64,000 bases of DNA from Hesseltinella vesiculosa (taxonomy: Eukaryota > Mucoromycota > Mucoromycetes > Mucorales > Cunninghamellaceae), in contig MCGT01000023.1 of assembly GCA_002104935.1 (NCBI GenBank), forward strand, positions 124,001 to 188,000, in the 5' to 3' direction. Shown piece by piece: positions 55,843 through 64,000 of this stretch (its first letter is position 1; the number at the start of each line of letters is the position of its first letter). Below the pieces are notes generated by a model that ran no database searches, had not been told where the DNA came from, and saw nothing but the letters and a program-made list of their open reading frames with translations. The translations under genes were made by a program, and so were the position numbers.

Positions 55843-58800
55843 ATGACCGCATTAACTTCAGCCAGTAAGTCAATGCCTTTGAAAGATGGACACCCCTGGC
55901 TAAACATCGAGCCTTTTTCTTCTCGTTTCTTCTGTTTACTTTTTTTTAGGCGGGGTCGTTTCGCTTCTCGATGAACAGCAACCAGAATTAAAAGTATATG
56001 CATTGCAGCAACTCAATCAAATTGTCAATGAATTCTGGGCCGAAATCTCTGATGCCATTGCCAAGATGTAAGATGACGTTGCCTACTTTGCCAGTGATTC
56101 TGAGCCTTGTTTGAACTCACTTTTATTATCCACAGTGAGATTTTGTATGAAGATTCTAGTTTCCCTGATGCCGAGCTTGCCGCTTTGGTTGCATCCAAGG
56201 TACTTATGAAAAAAAGGTGAAAAGCAATGCGTGGTGCTGATCTGTCACTTTTTTTTTCCACAGGTTTATTACCACTTGGGTGAACTTGATGAATCGTTGA
56301 TCTTCGCCCTTGGTGCTGGCAAGAAGTTTGATCTTTCAGAAAAATCAGAATACGTCGACACTATTATCTGTAAGTATATCTGGCTGCCGTTCACCTCGTT
56401 TTAACCCTCCTTTTCTGTTCCAGCCAAATGCATTGACAAGTATATCTCTCTTCGTCAGCAAGAACCCAACGCTGAAAATGTGGAAGAAATCGATCCCCGG
56501 CTTCAAGACATCGTCGAGCGCATGTTCCAGCGTTGTGCCCAAGATGGCGAATATGAGCAAGCCATTGGTATTGCCTTGGAAGCTCGTCGCTTGGACGTTG
56601 TGCAAGCTATGATTCAAAAAGGCAACCCCTCCAAGCTGCTGCCCTACGTGCAAGAAGTGTCGATGACCTTGGTGCAGCACTTGGAATTCCGTAACCAAGT
56701 GTTGCAAACTTTAGTCAGTTTGTATCAAAATCTGGAAGAGCCCGACTTCATTTCCGTCAACCAATGTCTTGTCCACTTGAACGATCCCCAAGCAGCTGCT
56801 GAAGTGCTACAGGACCTGATTGAAAAGAAAAACGAGGTAAATGCAGAAAGTGACCATCACCCGAGGCAACCCATTGACGCTTTTGTCTCATGAAGCTCAT
56901 GGCCTATCAAATTGCCTTTGATTTGGAAGAAAACGCCACACAAGACTTTTTGTCGAAAGTGGCCAGCCATCTCCCTTCAGCATCGGAAGCCACCGACGGC
57001 GACGAACCCATGCAAGAAACGCGTGACCCCTTTAAAAAGATCAAGGCCATCCTGTCAGGTGAAGAATCGATCCGCTTGTATTTGGAATTCCTCTACCGCA
57101 ACAACCATACCGATTTGTTGATCCTTAAAAACACAAAGGTAAGGAAAGAAGGATGCAACTTGGCCCAGAATGAACTTTTTTTTTTTCTTTTCTTTTTAGA
57201 ACGCTCTGGAATCAAGACACTCCATTTATCATTCTGCATTGACGTTTGCCAATGCTTTCATGCACGCAGGAACCACCAGCGATGAATTCTTACGACAGAA
57301 CTTGGAATGGCTGTCAAGAGCTACAAACTGGACCAAATTCAGTGCCACTGCTGCTCTTGGTGTGATTCACAGGGTAATGGGCAAAATAAATGCGTCCATC
57401 CATGGCTGATCCTTTTTTTTTTTTTTTTTGCACCTACGACAGGGTCAATTGGCTCGCTCCATGGATTTACTCAGCCCTTATTTGCCTCCTGAAGACGGTG
57501 CTCAAGGCGGCAGTGAATATTCAGAAGGTGGCTCTTTGTATGCTCTCGGTTTGATCAACGCCAACCATGGTCAAGGCGTGCTCGAATATTTGAAAAAGGC
57601 ACTCAAGAATACAAACAAGGAAGTCATCCAGCACGGTGCGTCTTTGGGTCTTGGTGTTGCTGGCATGGCTACCGACAATGAAGGTAATACTAACAAAAAG
57701 AAGGAGATCCCCCAGATGACTTATTCCTGTTCTTTCTCTTTAGAAATCTACAATGAACTCAAAGATACGCTTTGCACTGATAGCGCTGTTGCTGGTGAAG
57801 CTGCTGGGCTGGCCATGGGTTTGGTGATGCTGGGCACTGGCTCGGAAACCGCTATCGAAGACATGCTCCAATATGCCCATGAAACCCAACACGAAAAGAT
57901 CATCCGTGGGTTGGCTGTTGGTATTTCCTTTATCATGTTTGGTCGTGAAGAACAGGCTGATCCCTTGGTTGACCAACTACTCAACGACAAGGTACGAGGG
58001 AAAAAAATAACAGAGCCAGTGAAATGAAACGGTGATATGAAAAGTATAGCTGACGCTGCTGTTTTCCTTTCAAGGATCCTGTCCTTCGCTATGGTGGTAT
58101 TTATACAATTGCCATGGCCTACAGTGGTACAGGCAACAACAAAGCCATGCGTCGTTTGCTCCACGTTGCTGTGAGCGACGTCAACGACGACGTGCGCCGC
58201 GCTGCCGTCACAGCTCTCGGTTTCATTCTGCTCAAAAACCCTGAACAAGTACCTCGTTTGGTCCAACTGCTAGCCGAAAGCTACAACCCTCATGTCCGTT
58301 ATGGTGCTACTTTGGCTCTTGGCATTTCTTGTGCTGGGACTGGCTATGTGGTACGTTTTCTTGTCCTTTTTACGTTGACAGGAAATTTTTGAAACACTCA
58401 TATTTTTTTTTTTTTTTTTTTTGCATCTCCATTAGGATGCATTGAAGCTCCTGGAGCCCATGACCAAGGACCCTGTTGATTTTGTGCGCCAAGGTGCCTT
58501 GATCTCACAAGCCATGATTCTCATTCAACAAACGGAAAACACGAACCCCAAGGTGACCAGTGTACGCAAATTGTATGAAAAGATCATCAACGACAAACAC
58601 GAAGATCCTATGTCCAAATTTGGCGCAGTGCTTGCTCAAGGTATTATGGATGCTGGCGGCCGTAATGTCACCATCTCGTTACTGTCTCGCTCCGGCAACG
58701 TCAATATGCCTGCTGTCGTTGGTATGACTGTGTTCACTCAATTCTGGTACTGGCATCCTCTGACGCACATGCTCAGCTTGGCATTCACACCTACTGCCAT

Positions 58801-59505
58801 CATCGGTGTGAACAAGGACTTATTGGTAAGTGCTCTTTCATTGCCGCCATGTCATACTGACGCCTTTTTAATTATTTTTTTTTTTTTCACTCTCTCCCCA
58901 GACCCCCAAATTTGATTATGTTTCCAATGCCAAACCTTCTCTATTTGCCTATCCTCCTGCTATCAAAACACCTTCGACGACTGTTGTGGAAAAGGTAAGA
59001 GATCAAAACAGGATGGGCTATCCCAGTCGGAGGTTGCTCAATTCTTTTTATCCGCTCCCAGGTCGCCACAGCAGTCTTGTCAACCACAGCCAAAGCCAAA
59101 GCTAGAGCAAAGAAGTCAGAAAAGGAAAAGGGCGACTCGATGGACGTTGACAAGGAACCAGTCAAGGAAGATGAAGAAACGAAGGAGCCTGAAGAAGAAG
59201 ACACCAACAAAGAAGACAATCGACGAAAGACCAAGAAGAAAGAGGCCAGCTTTGAAGTACTAGAGAACTTGTCGCGTGTGGTTCCCGCCCAATTGAAACG
59301 CATCACATTCAAGGAAGACGCCCGATATGTGCCTATCAAGAAGGGTGTGCTTGGTGGCATTCTTGTACTGAAGGATCAACGGCCAGATGAAGAGGAAGAG
59401 CTGATTGAACCAAGTGCTCCTACCTCCAGCGATGGTCAAGATGGCGCAAACGCCGAAGAAGAGGCTGCTCCATTTGAACCCTTTGAATATCCATTTGATG
59501 ACTAG
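55843..59505 (+). CDS. RPN2: 26S proteasome non-ATPase subunit Rpn2 (PSMD1)
   Basis: Thirteen exons encode 943 residues; exon 1 codes only seven and a third residues (MTALTSA). The N-terminal rod is helical ([21 protein letters not shown]), and the centre is the proteasome/cyclosome repeat toroid with recurring SLGLG- and ALGF-type motifs ([61 protein letters not shown]). An acidic Lys/Glu-rich insertion precedes the C-terminal domain, which contains [13 protein letters not shown]. The subunit is the large base scaffold that docks Rpn10 and Rpn13 near the ubiquitin receptors. Length fits the family. All introns are GT-AG. Confidence 0.97.
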
Positions 59506-59639
59506 GCCGTTTTGCCAAAATTCGCTGTCGTGTAGATCTCTTAATTTTTTTTTTTTCGTTCATAAAAATAACTTTGACAGGTGTTCAAACCAACTTCCGC
59601 ACAACAAAAAAGAAAAACAAAAATGCCAACAAAAATGCG

Positions 59640-59790
59640 TAGCCAATCAAAATTGCTTGTCCACCTTGCGCACCTTTGCGCACGCTTTTTTTTAAAAAAA
59701 TCGTTTTTAATTGGCCAATGACAACAATTTTGATTGGCCAGTGACATTCATTTTTAATTGGCGAGTGACATCATTTTTGATACTTGTTGG
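59640..59790. repeat. Tandem 23-24 bp ATTGGCC repeats with an inverted unit, between RPN2 and HSF1
   Basis: Three full units and a partial one (59704-59781) share the pattern TTTT(A/G)ATTGGC(C/G)A(A/G)TGACA. Each holds a CCAAT box on the complementary strand. An inverted partial unit (AGCCAATCAAAATTG) is at 59641-59655, so a stem is possible. The block lies between convergent stop codons. Confidence 0.75.
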
Positions 59791-59838
59791 AAGCACTGTC
59801 CAAGAAAAAAAAAATGGGAAGGGTCACAGGTTTGGCGA

Positions 59839-61862
59839 TCAAGCTTTGGAATCATCCGATGGAGTGGTGTCACGCGTGGTAGCTGGACTGATGGTTTCCG
59901 CAGGGAAGACTTCGTGGGGTTTCTCTGGTGTACCTGCACAGAAAAAAAAAAAATTAGCGACACTCATTTTGGCATGACTTTCCGACGCCTTACCGTACTG
60001 CTCTAGCAGTTTATCCATGTCTACATAACCAAGAATGTCATCCATGGAGTCGGCAGAGTTGATGCCGAGCTGCTGAGCAAGGGCGGCCAAACTGGTGCCC
60101 AAGGTATCGATGTTACTGGTGATATCGCTAGCAGACATGCTAGCATTGTTGAGGTCATGAGAGAGGCCCTGTAACGAGGGCTTCCGTACGTCTTTTGTGG
60201 CCCCTTGTTGGTGTGGATGAGTGATGGCACGCGGGCTGGGAGATGCCCCTGGTAGAGCAGGCGAAGTGTTGGCTGGCACAGTCCGTTGCTGCTCAATCAT
60301 GGGCTTGGCGTGTGGAGCTGGGGCACTGTTGGGCTGTGGTGGCAAAGCCATGACCATGGCATTGAGCGGAGGCGTGGGTTGGATGGGGACGATCGGGTTG
60401 GCAGGTGGTTGGATGGCGCCATTGGCCATGGGATTGTAGTTGGCTGCGTCTAGCAATTGCGACAACTGGGACGTGTCGACCGGAGTCATGGAGGACGTGG
60501 AGGTAGATGGGCTGACGGGTATAATATTGTTGATGGCATGGCTGAGGGAGGTGTTGCTTTGGTAATAGCTATTGAGCATGTCGGTCGTCAATTGGTTGAA
60601 GAGCTGCGGATTTGACTGGGCAATGCCGATCAGGTTTTGCACTTGTTGAAAATTCATCATCTGTGTTAGTTCTTGAGGTAAATGCAGGGATTGTATGGAT
60701 TGCAATGGGGGCTGGAACGAGGTGGCGGAGGCTAGTGGAAAATAAAACAGGTGAGTGACATTTGCACCGCCACTTTTTTTTTTTTTCTCGAAAAACGACC
60801 TACAGGATGATTGCTTGGATTTGTTGTTGAGGGCAATGGCGTCAGCCAGCTCAGAGGTGGGGTTGGATTTACTGACCTTTCGGGCATAATCGCCCAAGTT
60901 CAGCTCATCGTCCTCAACACTGGTGATCTTTGCATACTTGTTGCTGGGCGAGACGTCGTCACTGATAGGCGCAGCTTCCGGACCTTCCAGGAGAAACCTG
61001 CGCTTTCGAGGAATCGCCATGGACTTTTCATTGGCAAAGACTGAGGCCAGGAAGCGGAGGATTTTGTCGATGGTATCTTGGTGGCGCTGATGGCGTTCAC
61101 GGGCTTCGAGAGTTTCTTGCCACAGAATGGCATTGTCGTTTTGAATGGTCTTAAGCTGGGTGCTGATGTTCATTTGGTGCTGCTTGATGGTCTGGATCTC
61201 GTCGAGGATATGGTGCAAATCAACCTTTGTACTCTCTTTGGTGGTTTGGCTGCCAGGGACAGTTTCTTTTTCGTCGTGGTCGCGGCCTTTCTTTCTTGCA
61301 ACGAGCAGAAGCAGCTCCGGGTGGTTTCGTTGGAAATGAGGATTACTGAACTCCCATAGTTCGGCATCGTTGTCCGAGTGCAGAACGCCATGTTGCAAAT
61401 GAGGCACTTTGTGAAAGCCGTACATATTGAGTTGACGCACAAACGAGGAAAAGTTGCTATGTTTGAAGAATCGTGGCAGGACAGTGCGGGCAAAGTCTTC
61501 ATGGCGAACGACAAAAAATGACTTGCCATCGTCAGCCCAACGGATAAGATCATCAGTTGAAGGGTCTTGTACCATACTAAAATAAAACCAAAAAAAAAAA
61601 CAAAGGCGTCAGCAACACATGAAAGCAAAGGTACCATGGCCATTGGTAGGCTAGCGTACTTGAAGACTTTGTTTAGAAATGGCGCCACGTTTTTTTGCAT
61701 GGTGATGGGCCGTTTGTTTGAATTAGATGGGACAAGAACGTTGGAGCTGGAGGCTTCGCTAAAAGGGTGTGTGAGGATGGAGGCCATGGGTGTCAAGTTT
61801 TCTCGATCTGATTTTCCGTCAGTAGCCTTGGACGATGAGCTAATTTCTTCTTCAGTTTTCAT
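59839..61862 (-). CDS. HSF1: Heat shock transcription factor HSF1
   Basis: Four exons (61862-61660, 61576-60804, 60731-59994, 59933-59839) encode 602 residues. After a Ser-rich head, residues ~56-167 form the winged-helix HSF DNA-binding domain: APFLNKVF, DDLIRWADDGKSFFV, the recognition helix region FFKHSNFSSFVRQLNMYGFHK, and ELWEFSNPHF. A leucine-zipper trimerisation region follows (DEIQTIKQHQMNISTQLKTI), then the basic PRKRRF motif, a long Pro/Ser/Gln-rich activation region and a C-terminal hydrophobic segment MDDILGYVDMDKLLEQYG. The protein binds nGAAn repeats in heat-shock promoters. The DNA-binding domain is interrupted by an intron just after NKVF, a common intron site in HSF genes. 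It converges on RPN2 with 333 bp between stops. Confidence 0.95.
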
Positions 61863-62568
61863 AGTGTGAATGCAGAAGAATGCGGCAAAGGACGAGGTGA
61901 TAAAAACAGAGGTAAAAAAACGTCGAGTTTTGGTTTTCTTTTCTTATTTCAAAGATAAAATAAAAAGTGTAGGGAAGTGAGCCAAAAAAAAAAAAAAAAT
62001 CGAAAAAAAAGGCTTTTTTCCCTCCATTCGCATTCCCATCCAATCAAATGAGACTCCATGCCTGGACCATGCACCCACGACACTGAAGAAGCCTATTGCT
62101 AACGTTTTTACAGCGTTTCTTTTTCTTCATTCGTTTATTCGCACAGTCCATGCCATGTCCAACAAGAGAGGCAGATGGCTGTTGAACATTGGCACCAAAG
62201 GAAAAGTGGGGTGCGCTAGCTGCAGCCAATCCAGGTGCTTGCCTACAAAAAGCCGGCTTTTTCATTTTATTTCTTTTGGCGCGTTTTTATTTCTTTTTTT
62301 TTTTTCTTCATCACCGTCCGTTACTTTATCATCTTTTGGACGATTACATCCTTCCTTTGTCCTTTTCTCTCCTTTCCCCCTCTCTGCATCCGAAAAGGAA
62401 AAAAGAAAAGAAGCACGGCCCTTGTCCCATTGCCTCACACACTCTCTTTTCCCCTTGATTCCCCCTCCTTATTTCTATTTTTTTTTTCTCTTTTTAAGTG
62501 TATAAATGTGTACGATTGAATTTATCCCATGTTTCTAGATTGGATTGCTCAACTCGACCTATTGGATC
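61863..62568. promoter_or_regulatory. Divergent HSF1/RALGAPB region
   Basis: About 700 bp. On the HSF1 side, A-runs at 61985-61999; on the RALGAPB side a long pyrimidine-rich stretch (62265-62500) with T-runs. A candidate small 5' exon of RALGAPB may lie at 62500-62535, ending TTTCTAG before 62540. Confidence 0.45.
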
Positions 62569-64000
62569 ATGACCCTCGTAAGCAAAGCACTGCAAGACAT
62601 CATCGGAAGCTCACCTGTCCGTCGTGTCTTTTTAACAGAGACCAACATCTTGGCGACGTTGCCACTGACCACCCGTCGGATAATCCTGACTGATATTAAC
62701 AAATTCTTGCAAGCATCCAATTCACCCAACAATAAACACGGTCCTGATCCATCCATCTTCTCTTCACCGGCCCATGTCAAATGGTATATGGAGGTGGTGG
62801 CCCAAGGTTTTGCATTGCCGCTGGAAGACATGGCGATCACCAATGATGACATTACTATTTATTCGCACTGGCTCTTGGAACCTCAGCGCCGGCCAGTTGC
62901 TGTTGCTGGATTGGAGCAAGAATTCTATCAACTGGTCTTTCAGCATTTCTCGCTTTTGTTTGAACCTCGTGTCTTCCACTCCCCTGCCCGTGATCCTCCT
63001 CCGCAATTCCCTTCCCAGCCCAAGGATCGAACCTCTCCCACCCCGCTGTCGCCGTCAAGCTTTAAACTGACTGTTTTGCCTGCGCAAGCCTACAGCAGCG
63101 GCATCCTCCCATTCAACACCCCCAACCACCTTCACTCGTCTCCATCTCGTTCCTCGTCACAGCTTCACTCTGAACCAAATGCCACTACCGCTCCCTCCAC
63201 CACACCCTCGGCTTCCACCGCACTTGCTAACAGCAACAATGCCAATGACCTGCCATCTTCTTACCAGACTGCTGTCAACAATAATCCTGCCGCAAAGGAC
63301 GCCTTGGCACCCTTGGTTCAGCGGCACATCGATCTTTGCAAACGAGCTCTTGCCGTCATTACTACAGCCGGACGCACGTTGGCGCTCTCCTCTGAAACTT
63401 GGGCGTTGCTACTCAAAGTTATGCTTGGCGTCACCGATTACCTGCTCAAAGAACCGACGGGCGAATCTTCCGTCAATGGCGTCAAGAACATGTCCGACGA
63501 GCTTTGCCTCCCACTGCTGAGGGTAACGACTCCTTATCTTTCAGCAGAGACCTCGCTCCTAAACCTTCTTCCATTTGTTTTTAGGTACTCTTTGAGCTGT
63601 GGCTACGCTCCAAAATAAGCCAAGTGGATATGTGGAATATGCTGAAGGCAAGTAGGCGGCGACATGTCTAAATAAAACCCAGCTTCCAACCCTCGCTGAT
63701 CTTTGTTCAAGTTAGAAATGCTTCATGCGATGGACACATCGACCCCAAGTCATTCAATATTGGAGCGCGATCTGTTTAGGTTTGACGCACCGTGTGATGC
63801 ATCAGATCTATGGACCTGAAGAAGGTACAGAATCCGTCATTCTGCCTGGCGAAGTCACCAATGTCAAACTGGACCTACCTGATGAGGTTGTCACTTATGT
63901 ATGGCACCGCATCTTGTACCTTACCCCATCACCTGTGACATTGCCGTCCTTGAATTTTCATCTGGCTATGAAAGGCGTGGGCGACATTGTAGATGTACTG
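62569..64000 (+). CDS. RALGAPB: Ral GTPase-activating protein subunit beta, 5' part (partial)
   Basis: Three exons (62569-63522, 63585-63647, 63716-64000) are open to the window end, where the gene is cut. Visible matches to the N-terminal half of RalGAP beta are, in order: AHVKWYMEVVAQGFALPLED, a spacer rich in Pro/Ser, ETWALLLKVMLGVTDYLL, RVLFELWLRSKISQVDMW, MRWTHRPQVIQYWSAICLGL and EVVTYVWHRILYL. The GTPase-activating domain would lie downstream. RalGAP is a tuberin-like heterodimer regulating Ral/Rheb-type GTPases and, in animals, mTORC1 and the exocyst. The start is uncertain: ATG 62569 is the first in frame, but a short upstream exon is possible. Intron 2 needs a GC donor (AAG|GCAAGT). 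Confidence 0.85.

Overview
The window is 64 kb of eukaryotic nuclear DNA from a filamentous fungus. It holds about 24 closely packed, multi-exon protein-coding genes with short introns (mostly 40-110 nt) on both strands, and no rRNA, tRNA, CRISPR or organelle sequence that I could support. The gene set mixes universal eukaryotic housekeeping genes with genes usually scarce in yeasts: a Gemin5-like WD40 protein, a RalGAP beta-like protein, an MBIP-like protein and a diacylglycerol kinase with an accessory domain. With the A/T-rich homopolymer tracts, this suggests an early-diverging lineage such as Mucoromycota. That placement is inference.

Layout. 1-7 kb: a VOC/glyoxalase-fold protein (-), a CLIP-170-type CAP-Gly protein (+), then a gene-poor stretch with decayed repeats. 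7-12 kb: GEMIN5 (-) and exosome RRP40 (+) share a 158 bp divergent promoter; RRP40 converges on SNF5/SMARCB1 (-). 14.6-17.4 kb: MIC10 (-) and a Na+/H+ antiporter (-). 18.7-21.4 kb: an unrecognised gene (+) followed by a 5'-truncated, disabled LINE-type reverse transcriptase (-). 22.8-25.7 kb: an unrecognised 120-residue protein (+) and a COG0523/CobW GTPase (+). 25.8-29.8 kb: a 981-residue membrane glycosyltransferase-like protein (-) and a UPF0303/HbpS-fold protein (-). 30.3-35.3 kb: SNW1/Prp45 (+), a diacylglycerol kinase (-) and a Siw14-type phosphatase (+). 35.4-41 kb: a kelch membrane protein (-), an MBIP-like protein (+) and eIF3i (-). 41.3-48.5 kb: a vigilin/Scp160 KH protein (-), ALG10 (+) and an F-box protein (+). 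48.6-51.3 kb: a short-chain dehydrogenase (-) and a 912 bp foldback repeat. 51.7-64 kb: CTR9 (-) and RPN2 (+) with a shared divergent promoter, HSF1 (-) converging on RPN2, and the 5' part of RALGAPB (+), cut by the window end.

Genes do not form operons, but several serve the RNA and chromatin machinery: GEMIN5 and SNW1 (snRNP assembly and splicing), RRP40 (exosome), SNF5, CTR9 and the MBIP-like protein (chromatin and transcription), and eIF3i and vigilin (translation). Two structural themes stand out. First, about 106 introns could be placed by reading-frame continuity and protein similarity, and six need a GC rather than GT 5' splice site. Second, a dispersed repeat family has one near-intact foldback copy at 50.4-51.3 kb and at least four decayed copies elsewhere. 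All exon borders were derived by hand, and phases were checked so that each complete model is divisible by three. I cannot confirm them with transcripts.
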